The notes below the pieces were generated by a model. The model was not told where the DNA came from, searched no databases, and was given only the letters and a program-made list of their open reading frames with translations. The position numbers and the translations under genes were made by a program. Below are positions 49,801 to 61,800 of a DNA stretch of 64,000 bases, one piece after another. The stretch is from Branchiostoma belcheri. Lineage: Eukaryota > Chordata > Leptocardii > Amphioxiformes > Branchiostomatidae. Numbering within the stretch: the first letter of the stretch is position 1; every line of letters begins with the position of its first letter. The stretch is taken from positions 1,646,586 through 1,710,585 of the forward strand of contig NW_017803824.1 in assembly GCF_001625305.1 (NCBI RefSeq). Direction: 5' to 3'.

Positions 49801-52800
49801 ATTGCTGCTCTACGTCTCTATCTATAGGATTTCTTCTCTGTAATAAAAAAATGAAATTTAGCAACAACAGCCATTTCAGATTCAATGAGTTTCTTGAGAG
49901 TTGTGGTTGGACATCTAGTATTGTGGTCAACCAACTGTTAAATACTAGACTAAGTATGAAATATGTCATTCTTTGGAGAAAACTAATTAGAAGGAATTTC
50001 AAAGCCCTTGCTCACCGACGGCCTGCTTGGCCTCCTGCACCAGAGGTTCCACCTCGGCCAGCTCGATGTCGATGGCTTTCTTCCTCTTCTCCAGCTTACT
50101 GTTCTCCTCAGCCGTCTTCTGTTTCAACACCTCCATCTCACTCTTCTGTTCACTCGCATTCTGGGCAGGGAAACAGGAAAATCATAAAATGTATAAATGC
50201 ATACAAAAACTAGACCAAGCAGGGCTCGAAATACTGGGTGCATGTGTACCTTAGTGCACCCAAATTTGGAGCTGTGCACCCAATTTTTTTCTGTTGGTGC
50301 ACCTGAGTGCACCCAAATATTTACATAGGTTTACGTATGTAAAGATGTTAAATGTAATATACAGCATAATATAATATATATTCTTAACAAGTGTTAGAAA
50401 AACAATAAATTGTGTTAGTACTTTCTGTAGAAATGAAACATAATAAGTTTCTTCTGACATTCTACTTATTTTATATGGTACACCAAAAACATTTTTTTGT
50501 GCACCCAATTTTTTAGGTGCACAAAAAATATGCACCTAAAAAGTGCACCTACATGTATTCGCAAAAATGAATTTCATGTCCTGCTGAGAAACCAGCTGGT
50601 GCATAGAAACATGCACAAAGAAGCCTGGCCATGGGCACAAGAACAACTGTGGGAAAGTTGGTTCCTGACCAATTTATGAAAATGGAATGCAGAAGACAAT
50701 ACTCCACTATCCCACCTGCATGCTGGCAGTGATCTCCCTGAGAGCTGCATCAGCCTCCTCCTGTTTCTGTGCCAGGAGCGCGCTCTGTTCTGCTGCCTTA
50801 CCCTTTAGCTTATCCACAAGGGCCTTGGCCTCGTTCAGCTTGGCCACACCAGCCTGGAAACACATCACATTACATGTGTGAAGTCAGTTAAAGATACCTG
50901 TATAGCTATTTGGGTGGAAAGAAAGTGAAAAGTGAAAGTGATCTCGAACCAGTTTAGTTCATGGAAGAGCTATTCTTCGTGACAAAGAAGACAGACGCTA
51001 TGTACAGTATGTACAGGTTCATTGTACCGGGGAAATTTCCCTAGCTCTTTTTGGCAAGCACAATGAACAGTGGACCTTGGCTTATTGTCTTGTCCTAAGG
51101 ACTGAGACCCTTAACAGCAGCGTGCATGTCGGGTGAGCGACAACAGCCGGGATTCGAACTCCCAACCTCTTAATCCAGAGGCAGGATCGCTAACGACTGG
51201 ACTATGTATGTTACGAACAATCATATAGAATTTAACATACTTGGCTTATTTGTAACATTCATGATTTTTTTTATCTGACACACACAAACCTGTAGATGTG
51301 ACTGTTTCTGCAGCACTCCTTCCTTCTTGTGGTTATACACCGACTCGTAGGTGTGCAGGAAGGTCATGTACCTCCGCGGGGTCGCGCCGTGAGCCAGGCG
51401 GGACTCGTGGATGTTCACGAAATTCTTGACAAGCTCGTCACCCCCCGCAAACTTCTTAGGTTCCTGCCCAGTGGCAGGGGGGAGGAGACTGCCGCCCATC
51501 TCTGAGCGGCGAGACAGCAGCATTTTGGGAACCTGTGGTAAGTGGGACAAGAAGTTTGAGTTTGAGTGTATTAGGATCCACATTTAGCAGGTACAAGACA
51601 GTTACTATTCTTCCTGTGGTCCATTCTAACACACAACACAACACACAGGAAAAATATACAAAACATAAATACAGTCATTGAAAACAATTAGGCCACACCA
51701 ATTTAATTTCTTGGTTAACGGATTCGCCGCTTCATTTTTTTCTGATTTGCAAATAAAAATAAAAATTCAGAATCAACTGTAAAATGCTCATCTTTTGCCC
51801 TGAACAGTTGGAAGCAGTCCTTTACATCCTAGTTGTTACAGTTATTCCATCTTTCAATGTAATGGTATCATTAAAAGTTCAAAATTTATTGTTTAAATTT
51901 TGAACCAGCCTGGTGTGTCGACTTTATGGCTCCTATCGTACCATTTTGGGCCATAATAGGATGCCTAGGCCTGTTTTTATTTTTTTTTTTTCGCCCGCCC
52001 GCTCCATTACTTTTCTAGAAAAATCCGTTAACCAAGAAATTAAATTGGTGTGGCCTTATAGCGAAATAATGTGACACAAAACTTAACATAAGGCCATATA
52101 CATCAACTTAATAGTAACACTTGTACATTACTTTCTGTATCTGTAGCCAGTATAACTAACATATAGTTCTGTGAACATGTCCATTTTTCTCAGACATTTT
52201 GCTACTACAAATACAAGTGATCTACAGTAGGGGAAACTGTCTGTGTGAATAATGAAGTTGCCTGTCTGACCTGCAGCATGCTGTCCTTACTCCATCCCTC
52301 CATCCACTGCACCAGGCACTGCTTGTACAGGGAGGGGTTACTCTCACACATCACGGTGAAGTTGGAGTTGCTGCAGTCCATGATCAGCACGACATGAAGG
52401 TTCATCTGGATCCCTGCATTCAGCGACAAGAAACCAAACAGTTTTTGGGACTTTCTTGTTTTATTCATTATTGTGGATTTCATTATTGTGAATGATTATT
52501 GACATCTTGTATCATAATGTATTTTCCCACTGGCTCACATAATAAGGCAACAGACATGCGTAAAGTACCCAGAAATTGAAAACAGGAAATGAGATGATGA
52601 GATAACTTTTCTGTGACTTTCAACCAAACTTCCTGTCAATGTCCAACATGCCTAGCATGTGGAAATAACTATACAAACACAAGCAAGCAAACACATATGT
52701 AGACAAACACACTCAAAACAAAACTTCTATAGATAGAAAGCTGCTGTAATAGAGAAACACAGTAGTAACACATAGAAACTCAACTCTACCCTTACCACAA

Positions 52801-55800
52801 AAATTCAATAAGAACAAGTTTGAACCAACTCACGAGCTGCAAAGTAGTTGTAGAGGGATCCCCTGAAGTTCTCCTGGGATGCCTGTTCCTTGAGGGGGGC
52901 CAGGAGAGGGTCCAGCTCCTCTGGTGTGTACAGGCCGGGGATGTCTCCTGCTGCCAGCAGACTGGGCACAGGTGCATGGGACACACAAACAAGTGAATGA
53001 ATGCACAAACTAGCATGCCCTATCATGAGATATCAAAAATGGAAGTTCTGCTGCAGTACCAACAAAAGCTGCCAGAGTGCCCAAAATCTTATCATTTGTA
53101 GGTCTCATCAAGACCTACCCACCTACCAAGTTTCATGACAATGCATATAAAGCTTCTTGAGTTATGCTGGACAATGAAAGGAACGAATAAACAAATAAAG
53201 ATTTCTTTCAAGTTGCCAGGCAGCAGAGGCCGCGGCAGGCCGAGAAAAACCTGGGTGGAGTGTCTCCAGAGGGATATTAAGGAGTGTGGTCTGTCTAGCA
53301 CAGACCCACAGGACAGAGCCAGCTGGAGGTGAGGTGTCCAGAACAGCCGTCTGCTGCCCACCCCTGGGACAGGGAAACCGGCAGCAGAATAATCTAAACC
53401 AGGATAGTGAGTGAGTGTGAGTGTATAATATATTTTGTAAAATGACATAGGGACAGTGAACACATACTCATACACTCTCTTGATACATGGAAAACTGATG
53501 TTCACAAAGTCACCAAAATAAAGCCGATGCTTCAGTCATACCTGTTGACAAGCTCCAGGAACTGTGGATGGACCAGCTGTTGATCCTCCAGTAAGAACAC
53601 GACTTGTTGTCCCTCCACGCCTGCCTGCTGGAGGATCTGTAACAGTGGAAACATGTGAGGATAACTATAGAGTGTTCTTGTGTAGATGGTGTGTTCAGCA
53701 CCATGGACAGGCTTGTGTAGAGATTGTGTTGTGCACCAGTGTCCTGTACGCTTGTTTAGATGGTGAATTCAGCACCATGGACAGATTAGGAAAGCCAAAC
53801 TACTGGCTAGCTAGCCCTTTCTGCTACAATTAACTCAATTCTGATTCTACTACTACTGTACTGAAGCTGTACACTTCAAATAATGTAAACTGAATCTTTG
53901 TTATACATACATGTATATTGTCTTCACATACATTATTGTCTTAAAGTGTGCCATATTGACGATGAATGTCTATAAGTGTGCCATTGCCATGTCTTGTAAT
54001 AAACGTTGGAATAGAAAAAGGGGGAAACTTACCGTCTTCAGGTCATTCTTGAACTGCTTGAGTCCGTAGCCCCGGGATATCTTGGGCGTGAAGAGCTCAC
54101 ACTGGTGCATGTGTGCGACGACGGAGGCCGCCGTACGCCGGCCCACGCCGCTGCGCCCGGCCATCAGCAGCGAGCCGCCGGGCAGCGCCAGGGCGTGGTC
54201 CACACGCGACATGTAGTCCAACACCTCCTGGAACACCAGGATGTCCAGCTCACGGTGCTCACGGACTGACAAAGACAAGACGTGTGAGCAATCCTGATAT
54301 CATGTAGGAGTAGTAAGACATTTAATCATGAGACTAAGATCAATGTTTTTATTTTTTAATTGTATCATTTTTCAATTTCAATAATTAGTTTGGCTTACAA
54401 CAGCCAGGGCTTCCCAACTAGTCGTAGACTATGGGTCAACCCATATTTTGTATTATGCTCAAGGATTCACTCAGTAACCTATCGTTACTGTTGTTCATAT
54501 ACATCATTATCATAAGTTTTGATGACTTTGAAGCTTTAGTACAATCTACCAATAATTGTCATCAAACATACCAAATAGTTTTAAATAACCATGATAGTAG
54601 GAGCATACGATACACTGCCTATATCTTGTATCCTAAAAGAAATGATCAAGGATATAATGGAAGATGTAGAATTGTACAAGATCCTTACTGTAGCTGATGA
54701 GTCCCTTGCTGATGACGTTCCTGAAATCGTCCGTGCCGAGCCAGCCCACCTGTTTCCCTGCGGGGGGGATGGGGGCACCAGGGGGGGTGGCCAGCTCTGC
54801 TCTCGCCCCCCACGTCACATAGTAGCCACCTGGGGAGATGAGCAGACAAACATTCAGTATAAAGACTTTTTCTTTTGCTTGGAATGGACCCTTTTTTTCA
54901 TCTCTGGACACAACTGATACAGACATAAAAATCAGGGACCTAGCCAGACTTGGGGAGACAGTGCTCGCAATCTGGGTGACAAATTTTGGATTTTCAAGCT
55001 TCTAAAAATGCCATTTCCCACATTTTGAGAGGCAAATCATGGGGTTGAGAGTGGTTGTTGGTGGTCCTTTGTTTGTATTATATTTATCCCAAGATTTTTG
55101 TCCATTTTAATCCATCAAGGTTTTTAAATTTTTTCCTTCACTTGAGGAAAGTTCTTGCAATTGACGGAAAAATGGTTGCTGGCTAGAGCCTTGATATGAA
55201 TACAGTTGCATAGAGAGACACGAGAAACATTGATTTCTCTGTAAACCATATTGTACGGTACTATCATATTACTTGGACTAGCTCACCTTGTAGCTTGTCC
55301 ATGACGTCGGAGCTCCAGTCGTTACGGAGCACAGATGACAGCATCCCGTCAAACCTGTCTCTGGCCTGCTGTCCCACCAGCTTGTCCCTGAACAGCCGAC
55401 AGGCTTCAAACGCCCAGGTCTGCAAAGAAACAAAAGCAACAAGGTTTTACATGTCAACAGATAGGTCTCAAAATAAGCATATTAAGCATATTTTACATGG
55501 GTAAGATCTTGCTTTTTGATGTTTATTCTACAAACAGGTTTTTGAGACAGTTTCTGTCTGACCAGCATTTATCTAACTTGTAAAGTTGGTAACAACAAAC
55601 ACACACACACACACACCACACACACATACACACCACACATGTGCACACACACATACACACACACACACGCACGTGTCCACACGCATGCGCACACACATGC
55701 ATGCATACAAACACACACATATAGCGCGGGCACACACACACACACACACACACGTACACACAGGCGTGCACACAAACACACACAAAATGATGAACATGCC

Positions 55801-58800
55801 AGGACTGATACTGACCTGCAGCACGTTGTCTGCGTTGGTTGCAGAAGCGCCCCCTGCCAGATCGTGCCGGAGCAGACTCAGCACCCACTGGGTCAGGTCA
55901 CGGGGGGTGAACAGGTAGTGGCTGAAGTCGTCCACAGAGAACTTGGAGCGAACCTGCACAGGAAAGGTTTCATGTTTAACTTAACATTTCAGGGTGCAAA
56001 AAGCATTCATTGGCAGGATGTCATCTAGACTGATTCTTCTGTTTAATGAGGAAATGTTAAGTTCGTCATGAATACTACAAGATGAAAAAACATAACGGCA
56101 CCTGTACTGTACCTGTACACATGACAACATGAAACACTCCCAAATATCACCACAGTAGTGAAAAGAGTAGCAGGTCATGTGTGGTGGAGAACCAGCTGGA
56201 TGACTCTTACTTTGGACTCCAGATGCAAAAAGGAGAATCGGTCGTCCAACTGCAACTCTCAAAAAACTCATAGAATCTGAAACTGGTCTACAAGGACCTG
56301 AACTTCTGTCTGCAATGACTGACAAACAGTACTGGAGACAGAACTTCACTAGCTGCACCTCGTGACGAGGATGACAGAAGAAGAAGATACCCACCTGTTC
56401 ATACAGCTGCACCATGGAGGCAGCCAGCTGGGTGACCCTGGCAGGTGACCCCCACACGGGGTGGGCTGGCAGGTGTTTCTGGAAGATGGGCTGCAGGTAG
56501 GCACTGTAGATGGCCTGCAACTGGTCCTTGTCTGCATACCTGGCAAACAAAATATAGCAGAAGTAGTCACACGTGGCATAATGGTAGGGAATTCGGCACG
56601 GAACCCATGGGTCCTGGGTTCAATTCCACCCACATAGCCTGAAGATTGTGCCCTTAGGCACTTCACACAACTTTCTTCACTTGACTCAGGTGACAATGAG
56701 TACCTAGCTTCGGTTAGGGACATCCCTTGCTTGGATAGGACGTAAAATGGAGGTCCCATGTTTGGGGAGAGTGACACCCCATGCATTCCATCACACTTGT
56801 CGAAAAGAATATGGGACTTTCCCAGTGTGAGTTGTTCAAACCTTACAGTCTTGTACAGTCTTACACAGTTTGCACTTACAAGTACAAAACTGGTGTGTTA
56901 CACCTTAAGACGGTTTACCAGTTGTGTAAAACAAACAAACAAACACAACATAGATGGAAAAGTCCTATCAGAGTCTAGAAATGTGAACACCGCTGTTGAA
57001 CTTTTTGAATGCATGTAAGGTATAGCAAGAATAGTATTCTATGCTGCCTGCTATGTATATAATTTATATATTGTTCTGAATCAATAAGAATTTTTAAAAA
57101 CAAACCTACCCGATGGAGCAGATGCGCACGACGGATGTGAACCTGGTGGTGAGCTGGTGCCGGCCGAGAGTGTTCCCCGCCGTCATGGAGGCCACCAGCT
57201 GCACCCCCTCCAGACCCACCCACTCCAGGTTGTGGTCATAGAATCCCTGGTACGTCACCATCTGGACACCGGTCAGAAAGATCACAAAGGTTAACACACA
57301 AACAGCAACAATTGTTAAGACAATAATTGATTAAACTGTCCTGAAATGTTTCATACAGTAGTTCTGAGCCTATAGCAAGTAAGACCTACAGCAAGTGTTA
57401 ACGGCTGGAGATCTAAAAAACATATAATAGACAGTTTAATGATAACAATAGGCCCTTTGAAAAGAGCATCAGATGGAAATTGGACTTCACTTGTAATTTA
57501 GATGCTTTTCAGACAAGTAAAGAAACAGTATGACAGGCAAGAGAGATATTTGAGCCTGCAGATGAAGGCCTGGTGAACACGTCTTGTATTAGCCAGACAG
57601 TGATTTACATCATCACCAGGACTCCAGGAAGAGTAGTATGAACTGGCACACTAATAGAGATCCTAACCAACCAAACCAAACCAAACAAAATGTAGACCTG
57701 TAGCTCTAGGTGAGAGAACTTTATTGTGTTGGAACTAAAGCTTTAACATTAAACACGTAACTACCAACACAGTGAACTTTCATGATAAAATGTAATAACA
57801 TATAAAATGCCAACCTGTTGCAGGAAGGCGATGAGCTGACTTGTTCCCCACTTGTCGGGTTTGGGCAGGTTGATGTCCTTGAGGTACAGGATGAGGCGTT
57901 CGCAGTCCTTGGGGCGGTACACGCGGCCGGTGTTGGTGCTGATGACCATGCACATCTGGCTCAGCTTCTGCAGCACGTGTGCCGGCGATGTCTGGGCGCT
58001 GCAGTGCAGGATGGCCACCGACGCAGATCGCAGCTGGTCAAAACAGTGCTTCAGAAGCATACTGGAAAACAATGAAGACACGTCAATGAAAGTTAGACAT
58101 CCTGGTAACAAGATATGCCTAAAAACAGTTACTCAAGCAACTGGATATGATTTTGGAAACGGTCAGACGTTTGAGGTAGCATCTATTACCTTTTGTCAGT
58201 GACACTGGATTTCTTTTCCAACATAACATTTGAAAACTACAGACAGGATGTTAACCTTATATACCCGAATACAACCTTATATGAGACGTTCTGCCAAATG
58301 CTATGCACAATACATTACAGGTTTCACGCAAGTGCAGTGCGTTCTGCCGACTTGCTATTCTTTCCAAGGTTCAGAGGCGGTACCTCTTGCCACAGCCCTC
58401 AGGTCCCACCAGCAGGAAGGGCTGTTTGTTTTCTGGGTGGAGCCAGGGCATGATGTAGTCCAGGTCACACTGCACGTCTGTCGTACGCACAACAGGCAGG
58501 GAACCGTTGGGCAGTAATGACTCTGCCGTCAGGGCTTCACTCAACTGGGGGATGGTACAGACACGTTCATAAAGCAACATGCAAGAACACAGCACTGTTG
58601 ACAAACAATTAACAGAAGGAATCAAATCTTTAATGTGCCGTGGCATACAGTAATATCACTTGACTGTTTCTTATTTTCTATCTCTCTCTTACAGTTCTAA
58701 AGATAAAAAAAGACTTAAAAGAATATTGAATAATTAGCCTTCTAATAAATATGTAACATTAGTTTGGAAAAGTCCTTCCCTGACTACAAAGCAAATTCTT

Positions 58801-61800
58801 AAGTAATTGTAACGGCCAACAAATAAGAATATGCCTGGATTTTTCTCTACTGATCCTAGGTTAGTAAGCTAAGGTTCTGACATACATCCATTTGGTAGCA
58901 GCACAGTCGGTCGGTTCTCTCATCGTACTGAGCATCCAGGGGTCGCCTAGGGTCAGGGGGCTGCTCGTGGGCCCAAACAAACATCTGCAAAACACATGAG
59001 GGAGGGGCTTTGCATCAGATAGGCATAATCACATTTGTGCACCTTGCAACAAACAATAGAAGGGAAATTGTTATCTAGCTTTAGACAAGCTAGGAATTCA
59101 GCACCAAGGACAGAACTAGAAATCTTTAGGCATCGATATGAATACATTCAGGACCATGGACAGGGACTTTCCTATCATCTAGAATACATTATGGAGAAAG
59201 ATAAAGGAAAATGGTATCTATAAAGTACATATATTCTGTGAAAAACAACATTTTCAGTGGTCTGCAGGCAAACCACCTAAAAGCAATATAAAATTGAACC
59301 ACACTACAGCAAAAGCACAGAAATGAATGAACATGGTAGTGCAGTTTTGGTACTTCACTAGCATTCACAATACACCTGACATGAACACACAGAACTGACC
59401 TCCTTTGCGAAAGCCTGTCGCACAGGTAGAGGCAGGTTGCTGCCCAGGCCTCGGATGAGACTGACCACAAACTGAGCCTTGCTCCTGACCCCGTGCAGAT
59501 GGGACAGGCCGTTACTGACCACTCCCACCAGACTGGTCTCAACAACAAACTCATTCTGGAGGGGAAAAGTAAAAAAAAAATGATATTAAGCCAAAAAGTA
59601 CATTTGTAAATCGTGTGTGTCAGTTTAAACTGTTACTGTGCCACTATAAGTCTTGAAATGTTTATGGTGGTTTTAAGTTGAAATTTGCTGACAGTGACCA
59701 CTCCACTGCAAATGCCTGACACTGCAGATAGGTCTTCCAATGGACTATTGTAGAACTAACTGAATGTCTGTACAGTGTAATACAGCATTGTTTCAACCCT
59801 AAAATTAAAACGTCTTTGTGGGCTTGCAATACAATACAGATTCCCAATCCTTACTCTGTGCTCTGTAATTCTTTCATGGTTCTTATAATGAAAGAGTTTT
59901 TGTGCTGGTCAGTCATATACTTAGTGGAAATTTATATTTCTTTCTGTCTACTACATCATCTCCATACCTGTTTCATGACCCACTCCAGCCCCCTGTAGAA
60001 GTAGTCGTCCACCCAGCCCTGCAGCTGGGAGCCTTCTGCCTCCCCATGCTTCCTCAGCCAGGACGCCACCAGCGACTTCACATCCATGTCCTCATCACTA
60101 CAGGAAACACAATGTTTAAGATGCACTTAAAAAAGGGCACAGTTGTGTTTTTTCACTTCAAGGCTTTGCAGAAGGAAAACATTATATGACAGTGCTTCCT
60201 CAGCCAGGAGGCCACCAGCGACTTCACATCCATATCCTCATCACTACAGGAAAAAAACAGAATGTTCAAAATACACTTTAAAAGGGCCTACTACAGTAAC
60301 TGTTGTGTTTTTTCACTTTGCAGCTTTGTAGAAGGAAAATATGACTGTTTTTGCTCTGTCTCTTCTTTTTCTTGTTCCAAAAACACATCACACGTCTGTC
60401 ACCATGGTAACCGATGCTGTATCAGACACCATGTGGTGTTGTGCTACATCATGCTGCAAGTGGCCCCACAGAGTTGGAGGGGCTGGTCACCATTTACATT
60501 TGTATATGAATTTGATGTGCTTAATTGAGAATAAACAGAGCAGTAGTGTAGTTTGTTAGGCTAGACCATATGAAGGTACATGTATACATTATGCACTTGC
60601 TTTGCAAATGTTACCTTTCTAGTTTTGAATATTTTCCAAACTTTCTAGTACAACAGTCACCCTACCTGAGGAAGATCATCCCCATTCGTGAGATGGTGGC
60701 GGGAGACGCACAGCTCAAGTCATGTGACTCAAACACGAAGTTGACGTTCGGCCCAAACTGTATACGCTCTCCCGACGGCATGGTCAGTAGACGGTTGTCA
60801 TCCAGCACGGAATTTAGCGACTCGATCCACTCTGGGTCAATGTCGCCGTCGCACACTATCCATGACTGGATTTCTGTCAGATAACAGCAAAGCAGTTTTA
60901 GTAATACAATTGGTAAGAAATTTGTAAAAATGTACTAAATGTTTTGCTACCTGTCAATAAGTCACTGATTGAAGAATATTCTACTACAGGTTTGACTGTA
61001 TCTGTTGATCTATACGTGACTGATAAACCTCTTCAACAGTAGAAAATGTGATAGTGCATAACACTTAATAATATTTATCCCATTTTTCTATTAGACATAC
61101 ATGTATACCTTTATCATAACTAAGAATGACTAAGTCTTGGTGATATAGTACAATGTCATGTAATTTGCTAAAGTCATGTTTACCTTGCGGTTCCTTGACC
61201 ACCAGGCGGGCACTGCTGGTCAGCACACCGTCTGACCACTCCCTGGTGTCGATGTCAATGTAACCCAGCAGCTGTGAAATATAAGTAAACACCACTTGTA
61301 ACATTAGGCCGAGGAAAAAAATGTTGTGTTTGCTGTTTCCAGACTGACCCTAGAAAAAAACTACCAACCCTAGCCTTTTTTTGTGGACCCATGCAAGGGA
61401 CATAAATTTTTCAAGCTGATTGGCCTTTTCTAGCTCCATGATCTGACACCTTGTACATTCAGTTTTCCAATACTAACATTGAAAATATCAGTCTCCTCAT
61501 GCAATTTTTCCTTTTTAAATCCTATTGTATAACATGGATCACTAGAGATAACCAAAATTAAAGTCTAAAAACAAAAGAAAGAAAAAAATAATTCGTGAAT
61601 ACAGCCTTAAAAACATTCTGCCAAAGTGCTATGCACAATTTTATACATTATAGGTTTTGTGCAGGCTCAGTACATTCTGTAGACATGCTAAGCCTCCCAT
61701 ACCTGTGTCCTGGGCATGGCCTTAGGGTTCATGGTGTACTGTTTGACAGTCTTGTTCATCTTGCTGAGTGCACTTCTCAGGAGCCGCCAGAGGGTGGACT

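Larger units (their letters stand above)
47848..51532 (-). other. DYNC2H1: DYNC2H1: stalk coiled coils and microtubule-binding domain
   Basis: The first helix of the antiparallel stalk runs through exons 51290-51532, 50716-50853 and 50016-50160 ([20 protein letters not shown] and [20 protein letters not shown]). The tip domain is in exons 49505-49634 and 48997-49120, with [39 protein letters not shown] and [18 protein letters not shown]. The return helix runs through exons 48485-48606, 48118-48204 and 47848-47974. The tip binds microtubules in all dyneins. Lengths match the family. Confidence 0.94.
55287..58984 (-). other. DYNC2H1: DYNC2H1: AAA3 module
   Basis: Exon 58384-58544 ends with the Walker A sequence GPEGCGKS (the serine codon is split across the junction; fragment residues about 439-446). 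Exon 57815-58061 follows with [19 protein letters not shown] and the [20 protein letters not shown]alker B region, then exon 57110-57261 with [20 protein letters not shown] and [11 protein letters not shown]. The remaining exons finish AAA3 and lead to AAA4. The serine after GK gives a canonical P-loop; from memory, the human protein has a glycine at this site, which would need an alignment to confirm. Confidence 0.93.

Noticed and set aside
55569..56028. Cys/Val-rich and His/Thr-rich open frames
   Set aside because: They are translations of a CA repeat. Only the part at 55,816-55,953 is a true DYNC2H1 exon, in another reading of the minus strand.
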